DNA of 64,000 nt, taken from an uncultured Aquabacterium sp. GTDB lineage: Bacteria; Pseudomonadota; Gammaproteobacteria; Burkholderiales; Burkholderiaceae_C. The notes below the pieces were generated by a model. The model did not search any database, was not told where the DNA came from, and saw only the letters and a program-made list of their open reading frames with translations. Both the position numbers and the translations under genes were made by a program. How positions within the stretch are numbered: the stretch's first letter is position 1; each line of letters begins with the position of its first letter. Positions 8,867 through 17,763 of the stretch are shown piece by piece. The stretch covers positions 1-64,000 of the forward strand of contig NZ_CAJYGK010000160.1 of assembly GCF_913773725.1 (NCBI RefSeq), written 5' to 3'.

Positions 8867-10000
8867 ATGAACAGCAGGACAGGGGAGGGCTACCTGGTCA
8901 TCGACCGGGTGGTGAAGGACTTCGTGAGCCCGGACGGCGGCAGCTTCCGGGCGGTGGACAACGTGTCGCTGTCGATCCGGCAGGGTGAGATCTTTGCCTT
9001 GCTGGGCTCGAGCGGCTGCGGCAAGACGACGCTGCTGCGGATGCTGGCGGGCTTCGATGCGCCCACATCGGGGCGCTTGATGCTGGGCGGTCAGGATCTG
9101 GCCGGGCTTGCGCCGTACGAGCGGCCGATCAACATGATGTTCCAGAGCTATGCGCTGTTTCCGCACCTCAGCGTGTGGGACAACATCGCGTTCGGCTTGA
9201 AGCGCGAAGGCATGCCGCGCGCCCAGATGGCCGAGCGGGTGGAGGCCATGTTGAAGCTGGTGCAGCTGACGAAGTTCGCGCAGCGCAAGCCGCACCAGCT
9301 GTCCGGCGGGCAGCAGCAGCGGGTGGCGCTGGCGCGCAGCCTGGCCAAGCAGCCCAAGCTGCTGTTGCTGGACGAGCCGCTGGGCGCGCTCGACAAGAAG
9401 CTGCGCGAAGAGACGCAGATCGAGCTGGTCAACATCATCGAGTCGGTGGGCGTGACCTGCGTGATGGTGACGCACGACCAGGAAGAGGCCATGACCATGG
9501 CCAGCCGCATCGGCATCATGAGCGAGGGCCACATCCTGCAGGTGGGCTCGCCGCACGAGGTGTATGAGACGCCGTCGACGCGCTTCGTGGCCGACTTCAT
9601 CGGCAACGTCAACCTGATGGACGGCACGCTGGTGGTGGACGAGGCCGACCACTGCGAGGTGGCCTGCGCCGACGTGCGGCACTTCGTGGGCCACGGCATC
9701 ACGGGCCACGAGGGCATGGCGGTGACGGTGGCGCTGCGCCCCGAGAAGATCCGCATCGGCAAGCGGCCACCCGAGCCCCAGGCCGGCGAGCCCGCGGGGC
9801 CGTTGAACATGGTCAAGGGCACGGTGAAGGACATTGTGTACTTCGGCGACAGCACGGTGTACCACCTGGCCCTGCCCAGCGGGGCCGTGCTGAAGGTGAG
9901 CCAGGGCAACACGCAGCGCCACGTCGACGACGCGCTGACCTGGGGCGACGAAGCCCATGCCAGCTGGGCCCCGTCGGCCCAGGTGGTGCTGACGCAGTAA
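8867..10000 (+). CDS. potG: Polyamine ABC transporter ATP-binding subunit
   Basis: 377 residues. Walker A GSSGCGKTT, Q-loop MFQSYALFPH, ABC signature LSGGQQQRVALARSL and Walker B LLLLDEPLGALD are all intact, followed by the switch His in VMVTHDQEEAMTMA. The C-terminal third (from about 270) is the TOBE-type regulatory domain usual in PotA/PotG. It powers import by the PotF-PotH-PotI complex from the cytoplasmic face. The gene lies 8 bases after potF and 10 bases before potH, so the four genes are surely cotranscribed. The ribosome-binding site is weak, suggesting coupling to potF translation. Confidence 0.92.
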   Translation: MNSRTGEGYLVIDRVVKDFVSPDGGSFRAVDNVSLSIRQGEIFALLGSSGCGKTTLLRMLAGFDAPTSGRLMLGGQDLAGLAPYERPINMMFQSYALFPHLSVWDNIAFGLKREGMPRAQMAERVEAMLKLVQLTKFAQRKPHQLSGGQQQRVALARSLAKQPKLLLLDEPLGALDKKLREETQIELVNIIESVGVTCVMVTHDQEEAMTMASRIGIMSEGHILQVGSPHEVYETPSTRFVADFIGNVNLMDGTLVVDEADHCEVACADVRHFVGHGITGHEGMAVTVALRPEKIRIGKRPPEPQAGEPAGPLNMVKGTVKDIVYFGDSTVYHLALPSGAVLKVSQGNTQRHVDDALTWGDEAHASWAPSAQVVLTQ

Positions 10001-10010
10001 GGCGAAGGCG

Positions 10011-10931
10011 ATGGCCCATCACCCCAAGCTGAACTGGCGGGACCGCACGCTGATCGGCGTGCCGTATGCGTGGCTGCTGGTGTTCTTCCTGCTGCCCTTT
10101 CTGATCGTGATGAAGATCAGCGTCTCCGAGATGGAGGTGGTGAGCTTCAAGGACCTGATCACCTGGAAGGACGGCGTGCTGCAGCTGAGCCTGAAGCTGG
10201 GCAATTACCTGTTCATCACGCAGGACGAGCTGTACTTCCTGACCTACCTGAACAGCCTGAAGTACGCCGCGATCACGACCGTGCTGTGTCTGGCCATCGG
10301 CTACCCCTTTGCCTACTTCATGGCGCGGGCGGACCGCAGCGTGCAGCCGGCGCTGGTGATGGCCGTGATGCTGCCGTTCTGGACCAGCTTTCTGCTGCGC
10401 GTGTATGCGTGGAAAGGCCTGCTGGGCGAGGGCGGCTGGGCCGCGATGGCGCTCAATGCGGTGCACGCCGACCAGCTGCTGATGGCGCTGGGCCTGATCC
10501 CCGGGCCCGGGCAGTATCTGAACACGGCGTTCTCGCTGGTGCTGGGCATGGTCTACACCTACCTGCCGTTCATGATCCTGCCGCTGTACGCCAACCTGTC
10601 GAAGATGGACCTGCGGCTGCTGGAGGCGGCCTACGACCTGGGCGCCACGCCGTGGGTCGCGTTCTGGAAGGTGACGGTGCCGCTGTCGCGCGCGGGCATC
10701 GTGGCGGGCTCGATGCTGGTGTTCATCCCGTGCGTGGGCGAGTTCGTGATCCCCGAGCTGTTGGGCGGGCCGCAGACGCTGATGATTGGCCGCGTGCTGT
10801 GGGACGAGTTCTTTGCGAACAACGACTGGCCCATGGCCTCGAGCGTGGCGGTGGTGATGATCCTGCTGATCATCGTGCCGCTGGCGTGGTTCAACAAGGT
10901 GCAGGCCGAAGCGCAGGAGGGCGGGCGATGA
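10011..10931 (+). CDS. potH: Polyamine ABC transporter permease PotH
   Basis: 306 residues with about six membrane segments, starting near residues 17-35. The EAA-type loop that contacts the ATPase is visible as EAAYDLGATPWVAFWKVTVP. A long periplasmic stretch between the first two membrane segments (about 40-80) is typical of PotH/PotB. It is one half of the transmembrane channel for polyamine uptake. Its stop overlaps the potI start (ATGA at 10928-10931), so the two permeases are translationally coupled. Confidence 0.92.
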   Translation: MAHHPKLNWRDRTLIGVPYAWLLVFFLLPFLIVMKISVSEMEVVSFKDLITWKDGVLQLSLKLGNYLFITQDELYFLTYLNSLKYAAITTVLCLAIGYPFAYFMARADRSVQPALVMAVMLPFWTSFLLRVYAWKGLLGEGGWAAMALNAVHADQLLMALGLIPGPGQYLNTAFSLVLGMVYTYLPFMILPLYANLSKMDLRLLEAAYDLGATPWVAFWKVTVPLSRAGIVAGSMLVFIPCVGEFVIPELLGGPQTLMIGRVLWDEFFANNDWPMASSVAVVMILLIIVPLAWFNKVQAEAQEGGR

Positions 10932-11782
10932 GCGAGGGGCTGCCGTCTTACCTGCGCCGGGGCCGCTGGGTGTCGCGCACCTGGCTTGCGCTGGGCTTCG
11001 CGTTTCTGTACCTGCCCATCGTGATGCTGGTGGTGTTTGCGTTCAACGCGTCGCCGCTGCCCTCGGTGTGGGGTGGCTTCACGCTGAGCTGGTTCAGCAA
11101 GCTGGCCGACGATACCGAGATCCTGCAGGGGCTGTGGCTGTCGCTGCGCATCGCTTTCTTCACGGCCTGCGCGGCGGTGGTGCTGGGCACGCTGGCCGCA
11201 CTGGCGCTGGTGCGTTTCAAGCGCTTTGGCGGGCGCACGCTGATGGTGGGCATGATCAACGCGCCGCTGGTGATGCCCGAGGTCATCGTCGGGCTGTCGC
11301 TGCTGCTGATGCTGGTGTCGCTGCAGCGCTGGCTGGGCTTTCCCGAGCGCGGCATGGTGACGATCTGGCTGGGCCACCTGCTGGTGGGGCTGGCCTATGC
11401 CACGGTGGTGATCCAGGCGCGGCTGCAGACGCTGAACCCGCAACTGGAAGAGGCCGCACTCAACCTGGGTGCGCGGCCGGCGCAGGTGTTCTTTCTGGTC
11501 ACGCTGCCGATGATCGCGCAGTCGCTGGCCTCGGCGTTCCTGCTGACCTTCACGCTGTCGCTCGACGACGTGGTGCTGGCGGCCTTCCTGTCGGGCCCGG
11601 GCTCGACCACGATGCCGCTGGTGATCTTCTCGCGTGCGCGGCTGGGGGTCGACCCGAGCGTGAACGCGGTGGCCACGGTGGTGATTGCCGTGGTGGCGCT
11701 GGCGGTGGTGGGCGGCAGCTATGCGCTGGCCCGTGCCGAGCGGCGACGGCAGCAGGACATGGCGAAGGCGGCCCACGGCTGA
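10928..11782 (+). CDS. potI: Polyamine ABC transporter permease PotI
   Basis: 284 residues with six predicted membrane segments; EAA loop EAALNLGARPAQVFFLVTLP. It is the second half of the inner-membrane channel with PotH. The start at 10928 overlaps the potH stop; in-frame extensions upstream lie inside potH and are rejected. LSLDDVVLAAFLSGPGSTTMP near the end is the usual PotI/PotC block. It closes the uptake operon; a porin gene begins 84 bases later with its own good ribosome-binding site. Confidence 0.92.
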   Translation: MSEGLPSYLRRGRWVSRTWLALGFAFLYLPIVMLVVFAFNASPLPSVWGGFTLSWFSKLADDTEILQGLWLSLRIAFFTACAAVVLGTLAALALVRFKRFGGRTLMVGMINAPLVMPEVIVGLSLLLMLVSLQRWLGFPERGMVTIWLGHLLVGLAYATVVIQARLQTLNPQLEEAALNLGARPAQVFFLVTLPMIAQSLASAFLLTFTLSLDDVVLAAFLSGPGSTTMPLVIFSRARLGVDPSVNAVATVVIAVVALAVVGGSYALARAERRRQQDMAKAAHG

Positions 11783-11866
11783 GGCGGGCCGCCGCGCATC
11801 CCTTTCCGGCAAGACAAGCACAACCGATTGCAACGACACCCGCAACGACATCAGGAGCCCAGCCCC

Positions 11867-13294
11867 ATGAACACCGTGTCCTCATCCCCTGCGGCCCGTC
11901 CCGCCCGCGCCTGGCCGGCTGCCACCGCGCTGGCGGTGGCCCTGGCGGCGGCCTTTCCGCTGCCGGCGGCCGCGCAGTCGAACGCCGAGTTGCTGCAGGA
12001 GCTCAAGGCCTTGAAGGCGCGCATGGCCGAGCTGGAAAAGAAGCTCGAGGCGCAGGAGACGAAGCAGGCTGAGGCGGCTGCGGCCGCGCCGGCCCCGGGC
12101 ATGACGCCCGAGCAGCTGCAGGACTTCAACCGCATCGCCGTGAAGGCCGAGGCGCTGGAGGACTCGCGCGACATGCTGGGCTTCAAGAGCCTGAAGATCG
12201 GCGGCTACATGGACCCGACCTGGATCTTCAACCAGCGGCAGCACCGCGCGGGCTTCCAGTTCCTCAACCCGGTGGACGAGGGGGGCTACTACTACGACAC
12301 GTCCTACATCGGCACGGTGGCGCTCGACATCGTCAAGGAGACCGACAGCGGTGCGCGCTGGCGCCTGACGCTGGTGCCCCAGCGCAGTACGCAGGCGGTG
12401 TCGGAAGGCACGAGCTCGCCGGTGCAGGAGGCCTCGGTGTCGGTGCCCATCACCGACCTGCAGACGCGCTTCATCGCGGGGCATCTGCCCGACTGGTCGG
12501 GCTACGAGATGCTGCAGCCCACGCTCAACAAGTTCGTGACGCACAACCTGCTGTTCGACACCACGCTGCCGGCGTCCTACACCGGGGCGGGCTTCGAGAT
12601 CCTGCGCGGCAAGTGGCTGACCAAGGCCGTGGTGGCCAACATGGCGGCCAGCCGCCGGCAGCCGAACGAGAAGACGCCCGTGTTTGCCTACCGGGTGGAC
12701 TACGCGAAGGGCGAGTTCCAGGGCTTTGGCTTCGCGGGGATTCATGGGCGGGCGGCGAACTTCTCTGAAGGCGGCGGGCTGGATGCCGACGGTCAAGTGA
12801 TTCGCCAGCGCGACTCCCGCGTGGACACCTTCGAGTTCGATGCCTACTTCATCCGTGGTGACTGGACGCTGCAGGGGCAACTGTCGGCGGGCCGCCAGCT
12901 GAAGGCGTCCGTCACACCCGCAGAGGATGGCACGCTGCGTGATGCCTACTGGACCGGCTTGTCCGCGCTGGCGGCGTACAAGCTCGAGCCTTGGCTGGAG
13001 ATTGCCGCCCGTGCCGACTACATCTGGAACGGCAAGAACGGCGGCGGGTTGCTGACCTATGCGGTCGCCGACCCGTACAACGGCATCGGTCCGGCGCAAG
13101 GCGGCGATCCGAACAAGGGCGTCGACCGTGGCGCCCTCAGCCTCGGCCTGAACTACGCCTTCAACCTCAACACGCTGTTCAAGTTCGAGTACCGGTACGA
13201 CTGGGCCAGCGGCCCGGTGTTCCTCGACACCCGGTCCAACGACTACAAGAAGTCCAACCAGCTGTTCGGCACGTCGGTGGTCGTCAGTTTCTGA
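11867..13294 (+). CDS. Putative outer-membrane porin (DUF3138-like)
   Basis: 475 residues. A signal peptide is cut near AAAQS, then comes a short coiled coil (LLQELKALKARMAELEKKLEAQE), as in several trimeric porins. The remainder is a long run of amphipathic beta strands ending NQLFGTSVVVSF; the terminal Phe is typical of outer-membrane barrels. It resembles the DUF3138 family of Burkholderiales, but I hold that label loosely. AGGAG precedes the ATG by nine bases. Its place directly after potFGHI suggests that it carries polyamines or related solutes across the outer membrane; this is inferred from context only. Confidence 0.7.
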   Translation: MNTVSSSPAARPARAWPAATALAVALAAAFPLPAAAQSNAELLQELKALKARMAELEKKLEAQETKQAEAAAAAPAPGMTPEQLQDFNRIAVKAEALEDSRDMLGFKSLKIGGYMDPTWIFNQRQHRAGFQFLNPVDEGGYYYDTSYIGTVALDIVKETDSGARWRLTLVPQRSTQAVSEGTSSPVQEASVSVPITDLQTRFIAGHLPDWSGYEMLQPTLNKFVTHNLLFDTTLPASYTGAGFEILRGKWLTKAVVANMAASRRQPNEKTPVFAYRVDYAKGEFQGFGFAGIHGRAANFSEGGGLDADGQVIRQRDSRVDTFEFDAYFIRGDWTLQGQLSAGRQLKASVTPAEDGTLRDAYWTGLSALAAYKLEPWLEIAARADYIWNGKNGGGLLTYAVADPYNGIGPAQGGDPNKGVDRGALSLGLNYAFNLNTLFKFEYRYDWASGPVFLDTRSNDYKKSNQLFGTSVVVSF

Positions 13295-13421
13295 GCACTC
13301 CGGCACAGGACGGGGCCGGCGGGTTCAAGTCTGGCGCACCTTGACCGATGTCTAGGCGGCAGCCTGACCGGTGGCGCGTGTGCGCTGGCCGGGGCGTGTG
13401 GCTGCACCTTCCGGAGTGTGT

Positions 13422-15248
13422 ATGTCACGACTGTCCATCGGCCAGCGTCTGGCCCTGGGTTTCGCCCTTGTCCTGTTTCTTTGCGTCCTGACCACGGGAA
13501 TCGGCCTGTGGCGTCTGCATGAGACGGCCCGTGAGACGGCCGGCATGATGGAGACCCCGCTGGCCAAGGAGCGTCTCGTCAGCGACTGGTATGCCAACGT
13601 GAACGCCGGCGTGCGCCGTACGGCCGCGATCGCCCGCAGCAGCGATCCGTCGCTGGTGGCGTTCTTTGCCGAGGACGTGGCCGAAGCGAGCAAGGCGTCC
13701 AGCCACTACCAGAAGTCGATCGAGGCCCTGCTGTCCAACCCGCGTGAGCGCCAGGTCTTCGACGAGGTGGCGGCCCATCGCAAGCAGTTCATCACCGTGC
13801 GCGACCGCATTGCCGAGCACAAGAAGGCCGGCCGCGTCGAGGAGGCGGGCACGGACCTGAACCAGCACTTCATGCCGGCCGCCAAGGCCTACCTGGGTGG
13901 CATGCAGGCCCTGCAGTCGCTGCAGCGCGAGGAAATCGACCGCCGCGCCAAGGACATCGCCACGCTGAATGCCGCCAGCGCGCGGCTGCTGTGGGCCCTG
14001 GGCGTGCTGACGCTGCTGTTGGGCGGGGCCGTGTCCTGGCTGATCACCCGCAGCATCACCGCGCCGCTGCACGAGGCCGTGAAGGCCGCCCAGCGTGTGG
14101 CCGCCGGCGACCTGACCGGACGGCTGGACACCACCCGCACCGATGAGACCGGTGTGCTGCTGCGCGCCTTGCACGACATGCAGGCGCGGCTGGTGGAGGT
14201 GGTGGGCCGCGTGCGGGGGAACGCCGAAAGCGTGGCCACGGCCAGCTCCGAGATCGCTCACGGCAACCTGGACCTGAGCCAGCGCACCGAAACCCAGGCC
14301 GCCGCGCTGCAGCAGACCGCAGCCACCATGGACCAGCTCAGCAGCACCGTGCGGCACAACGCCGACAACGCCAGCCAGGCCAACCAGCTGGCGTCGGGTG
14401 CGTCGAGCGTGGCCCAGCGTGGCGGCGAGGTGGTCGGCCAGGTGGTGGACACCATGCGCGGCATCCAGCAGAGCTCGGGCAAGATCGGCGACATCATCTC
14501 GGTGATCGACGGCATCGCCTTCCAGACCAACATCCTGGCCCTGAATGCCGCGGTGGAAGCCGCGCGGGCCGGCGTGCAGGGACGCGGCTTTGCCGTGGTG
14601 GCCGGCGAGGTGCGCGCGCTGGCGCAGCGCAGTGCCAGCGCCGCCCGCGAAATCAAGACCCTGATCACCGACAGCATCAGCCAGGTCGAGCAGGGCACGA
14701 CCCTGGTGGATCAGGCTGGCCAGACCATGACGGAGATCGTCGACGCGATCCGGCGCGTCAGCGACATCGTGGCCGAGATCAGCGCCGCCAGCACCGAGCA
14801 GAGCTCGGGCGTGAGCCAGGTGGGTCAGGCCGTCAACCAGATGGACCAGGCCACGCAGCAGAACGCCGCGCTGGTCGAGGAAAGCGCGGCCGCGGCCGAG
14901 AGCCTGAAGCAGCAGGCCCGGCAGCTGGTCGAGGCCGTGGCCGTGTTCCGGCTGGATGGCATGGCGGCGGGGGCCCCGGTGGCGGCCACGCCTGCGCTGC
15001 GCGCCACGCCCGCTCCGATGGCGCCGGCGGCCCCGCGCGAGGCGGCGATGAAGCCGATGGCCCGTCCTGCGATGGCGGCGTCGACACAGACGGCCGCGCC
15101 CGCCGCGAGCCGCGCGCCGGCACGGGTGACGACCTCCGCCGCACCGGCTGCGCCGAAGCCTGCCACGGAGGTGCACGCCCCGGCCCACACCCCTGCCCAG
15201 GCGCCTGCCCGGCCCGCCACGGTCGCGGACGACTGGGAAACGTTCTGA
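13422..15248 (+). CDS. Methyl-accepting chemotaxis protein with C-terminal DWETF tether
   Basis: 608 residues. TM1 at about 9-30, a periplasmic four-helix-bundle-type sensor (about 31-187), TM2 (about 188-210), HAMP (about 211-263), then the long methylation/signalling coiled coil with the conserved hairpin tip ([20 protein letters not shown]). A 110-residue Ala/Pro-rich linker ends in DDWETF, matching the NWETF-type pentapeptide that binds CheR and CheB in high-abundance receptors. The ATG at 13422 follows GGAG. The ligand is unknown. The location between polyamine uptake genes and puuC suggests a polyamine or amine signal, but the sensor type is generic, so that is a guess. Confidence 0.92.
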   Translation: MSRLSIGQRLALGFALVLFLCVLTTGIGLWRLHETARETAGMMETPLAKERLVSDWYANVNAGVRRTAAIARSSDPSLVAFFAEDVAEASKASSHYQKSIEALLSNPRERQVFDEVAAHRKQFITVRDRIAEHKKAGRVEEAGTDLNQHFMPAAKAYLGGMQALQSLQREEIDRRAKDIATLNAASARLLWALGVLTLLLGGAVSWLITRSITAPLHEAVKAAQRVAAGDLTGRLDTTRTDETGVLLRALHDMQARLVEVVGRVRGNAESVATASSEIAHGNLDLSQRTETQAAALQQTAATMDQLSSTVRHNADNASQANQLASGASSVAQRGGEVVGQVVDTMRGIQQSSGKIGDIISVIDGIAFQTNILALNAAVEAARAGVQGRGFAVVAGEVRALAQRSASAAREIKTLITDSISQVEQGTTLVDQAGQTMTEIVDAIRRVSDIVAEISAASTEQSSGVSQVGQAVNQMDQATQQNAALVEESAAAAESLKQQARQLVEAVAVFRLDGMAAGAPVAATPALRATPAPMAPAAPREAAMKPMARPAMAASTQTAAPAASRAPARVTTSAAPAAPKPATEVHAPAHTPAQAPARPATVADDWETF

Positions 15249-15267
15249 AGCCGACGCGCCAGGGCGC

Positions 15268-15438
15268 TCAGACGCCCAGGCGGTCGCGCAGGTCGTAGTA
15301 CAGCGCGCCCAGCGCCGTGAACGGCACCCGGAACAGCCGCCCGCCCGGGAAGGGCAGGTGCGGCAGGCTGGCGAAGGCGTCGAAGCGCTCGGCCTGGCCG
15401 CGGATGGCCTCGCTCCGCACGCGCCCGATGCCGCCTGC
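15268..15438 (-). pseudogene. puuB: Remnant of puuB (gamma-glutamylputrescine oxidase): C-terminal 56 codons
   Basis: Minus-strand reading just after the parA stop codon gives a peptide containing RGQAERFDAFASLPHLPF, then PGGRLFRVPFTALGALYY and the ending DLRDRLGV before TGA at 15270. From memory, this matches the extreme C-terminus of E. coli PuuB/OrdL, whose tail likewise ends LRDRLGV, almost residue for residue. The remaining 370 or so residues, including the FAD-binding N-terminus, are absent, and nothing similar lies upstream of parA. The remnant has no start codon or ribosome-binding site and lies in the same frame as parA. The break falls near the GRLIAELLRG segment of PuuB. The relic sits between puuA-pot and puuC, where a working puuB would be expected. 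Confidence 0.85.
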
Positions 15439-16059
15439 TCAGGGGGCCGTCAGCCAGTCCTGCAGCGGGGCCCACTGGCCCAGGTCTTTCTCGACCCGGT
15501 TGGCCGGCACATCCCACAGGCTGAGGCCGTGTGCGGCCAGGTGGGCGTAGTTCTGCGTGTCGCGCAGCAGCGTGACCAGCGGCACGTCGATCGTGGCCAG
15601 GAACTCGCACAGGTGCTCTGTGGCCTTGGTGTGGTCCTTGATGCGGTTGCCCACCACGCCCACCTGCTTGCCCTCCGCGCGGCCTTTCTTGGCCAGGGCC
15701 GTCAGGAAGTCCTGGGTGGCGTAGATGTCGAACACGCTGGCCTGCAGCGGCACGATGACCTTGTCGGCCAGCTTCATCACGGCATCCAGCCCCTTGCCGT
15801 GCAGGCCGGCCGGGGTGTCGAGCACCACGTGGGTCGTGCCCTTGGGCGGGCGCGCGATGTGGTCTTCGCTGATGTCCCAGGTGACGACACGCGGCAGGTG
15901 CGCCGGGCGCAGCCTGAGCCACAGCCGCGAGGACTGCTGGCGGTCGACATCGCCCAGCATGACCGCGTGCCCCTGGCGCGCGAACCAGCCCGCGATGTTG
16001 CTCGACAGCGTGGATTTGCCCACGCCCCCTTTGGGATTGGCGACCACGATCACCGGCAT
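15439..16059 (-). CDS. Orphan ParA-family ATPase
   Basis: 206 residues. It has the deviant Walker A motif KGGVGKST at residues 10-17 and the rest of the MinD/ParA fold (VVLDTPAGLHG as the Walker B region). It is short, like the single-domain ParA proteins that position plasmids, chemoreceptor arrays or other cargo, and has no N-terminal DNA-binding domain. No ParB gene is nearby, so the cargo is unknown. The gene is divergent from puuC. Its stop codon directly abuts the in-frame relic of puuB, so it arrived there together with loss of most of puuB. It may also be a general orphan ATPase of Burkholderiales chromosomes. Confidence 0.85.
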   Translation of the reverse strand: MPVIVVANPKGGVGKSTLSSNIAGWFARQGHAVMLGDVDRQQSSRLWLRLRPAHLPRVVTWDISEDHIARPPKGTTHVVLDTPAGLHGKGLDAVMKLADKVIVPLQASVFDIYATQDFLTALAKKGRAEGKQVGVVGNRIKDHTKATEHLCEFLATIDVPLVTLLRDTQNYAHLAAHGLSLWDVPANRVEKDLGQWAPLQDWLTAP

Positions 16060-16173
16060 GACGTTCCTCCTGCATCAACCGGACCATTGTGGCGCAGGCG
16101 GCGTGGCCTTGTCGTGACGGTCTCGCCGGGCCGGGCGGGGATTGGCTAGAGTAGGGGGACAGGAGGATGCCCG

Positions 16174-17724
16174 ATGACCGAACCCACCTTGCCCCCCGCT
16201 TCCCACCCCGCCGCGAGCGCCACCGCCGGCCTGTGGCGAGACCGGGCCGATGCCCTCCTGGCCGAAGGTCGGCTGGACGGCCGGGCCTTCATCGGCGGGC
16301 AGCGCGTCGCCGCCGTGGACGGCCAGACCTTTGCCTGCCACTCTCCGATCGACGGGCGCAAGCTCCTGGATGTGACGCGGGGCCAGCAGGCCGATGTGGA
16401 TGCGGCGGTGCGTGCCGCGCGCCAGGCTTTCGAGGACGGCCGCTGGTCGCGCAAGGCGCCAGCCGTGCGCAAGCGCATCCTGCTGCGCTTTGCCGAGCTG
16501 ATCACGCAGCACAAGGACGAGCTGGCGCTGCTCGAGACGCTGGACATGGGCAAGCCCATCCAGTACAGCCTGAGCGTGGACGTGCCGGCCGCGGCCCGCT
16601 GCATCGCCTGGTACGCCGAGGCCATCGACAAGGTGTACGACGAGATCGCGCCGACGCCGGCGAACGCGCTGGCGCTGATTCAGCGCGAGCCCGTGGGCGT
16701 GGTGGGCGCCATCGTGCCCTGGAACTACCCGATGATCATGGCTGCGTGGAAGCTGGGGCCGGCGCTGGCATGTGGCAACAGCGTGGTGCTCAAGCCGTCC
16801 GAGAAGTCGCCGCTGACGGCGCTGCGCCTGGCCGAGCTGGCGCTGAAGGCCGGTGTGCCCGAGGGCGTGTTCAACGTCGTGCCGGGCTATGGGCACGAGG
16901 CCGGCGAGGCGCTGGCGCTGCACATGGATGTCGATGCCCTCGGCTTCACGGGGTCGACCCGCGTGGGCCGCAAGATGCTCGAGTACGCGGGCCGCAGCAA
17001 CCTCAAGCGCGTGTTCAACGAACTGGGCGGCAAGTCGGCCGTGCTGCTGTTCGACGACTTCGATGACCTGGACCGGGCCGCCGCGACGGTGGCGGGCAGC
17101 CTGTTCTTCAACCAGGGCGAGTCGTGCAACGCGCCGTCGCGCCTGCTGGTGCACGCGTCCATTGCCGATGCGGTGGTCGAGCGCATCGTCGCGCTCACGC
17201 CGAAGTTCCAGCCGGCCGATCCGCTGTCGACGGGCACCGTCATGGGGGCACTGGTCGACGAGGGGCAGCTGAACACGGTGCTGCGCTACATCGAGCAAGG
17301 GAACGCGCAGGGCGCGCGGTTGCTGGCCGGCGGCCGCCAGGCGCGTGCCGACACGGGCGGGTTCTACGTCGAGCCCACGGTGTTCGATGGCGTGCGCAAC
17401 GACATGACGATCGCGCAGGAAGAGATTTTCGGGCCGGTGCTCAGCGTGGTCCGTTTCGAGGACGAGGCTCAGGCGGTGAGCCTGGCGAATGCGTCCAGCT
17501 ACGGCCTGCAGGCCAGCGTGTGGAGCCGCAGCCTGGACCGCGCCCACCGCGTCGCACGCGCGCTGCGTGCGGGCACGGTGCACGTCAACCAGTACGACGA
17601 CGACGACATCACGGTGCCGTTCGGGGGGGTGAAGCAATCCGGCAATGGCCGCGACAAGTCGCTGCACGCGCTGGAAAAGTACACCGAGTTGAAGACGACC
17701 TGGATCCGGCTGGACGGGGCCTGA
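16174..17724 (+). CDS. puuC: Gamma-glutamyl-gamma-aminobutyraldehyde dehydrogenase
   Basis: 516 residues, aldehyde dehydrogenase superfamily. PuuC oxidises the aldehyde produced by PuuB to gamma-glutamyl-GABA with NAD(P). Seen: IVPWNYPMIMAAWKLGPAL, the nucleotide-binding KPSEKSP, FTGSTRVG, the general-base Glu in ELGGKS and the nucleophile C318 in NQGESCNAPS. The tail GRDKSLHALEKYTELKTTWI is characteristic of the PuuC subgroup. AGGAGG precedes the start by about seven bases. Neighbours are parA (divergent) and the puuB relic. It may still serve amine or other aldehyde oxidation if another oxidase supplies substrate. Confidence 0.88.
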   Translation: MTEPTLPPASHPAASATAGLWRDRADALLAEGRLDGRAFIGGQRVAAVDGQTFACHSPIDGRKLLDVTRGQQADVDAAVRAARQAFEDGRWSRKAPAVRKRILLRFAELITQHKDELALLETLDMGKPIQYSLSVDVPAAARCIAWYAEAIDKVYDEIAPTPANALALIQREPVGVVGAIVPWNYPMIMAAWKLGPALACGNSVVLKPSEKSPLTALRLAELALKAGVPEGVFNVVPGYGHEAGEALALHMDVDALGFTGSTRVGRKMLEYAGRSNLKRVFNELGGKSAVLLFDDFDDLDRAAATVAGSLFFNQGESCNAPSRLLVHASIADAVVERIVALTPKFQPADPLSTGTVMGALVDEGQLNTVLRYIEQGNAQGARLLAGGRQARADTGGFYVEPTVFDGVRNDMTIAQEEIFGPVLSVVRFEDEAQAVSLANASSYGLQASVWSRSLDRAHRVARALRAGTVHVNQYDDDDITVPFGGVKQSGNGRDKSLHALEKYTELKTTWIRLDGA

Positions 17725-17763
17725 GTCAGTGGGCTTGAGTCAGCGGGCCTGAGTCAGCGCGCG
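17722..17763. repeat. Three tandem copies of a 14-bp unit at a convergent gene junction
   Basis: Units TGAGTCAGTGGGCT, TGAGTCAGCGGGCC and TGAGTCAGCGCGCG follow one another without gaps. The first supplies the puuC stop codon (TGA at 17722), and the third contains the stop of the minus-strand peptidase gene (17754-17756). It looks like a local tandem duplication of the junction. Function, if any, is unknown. Confidence 0.8.
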
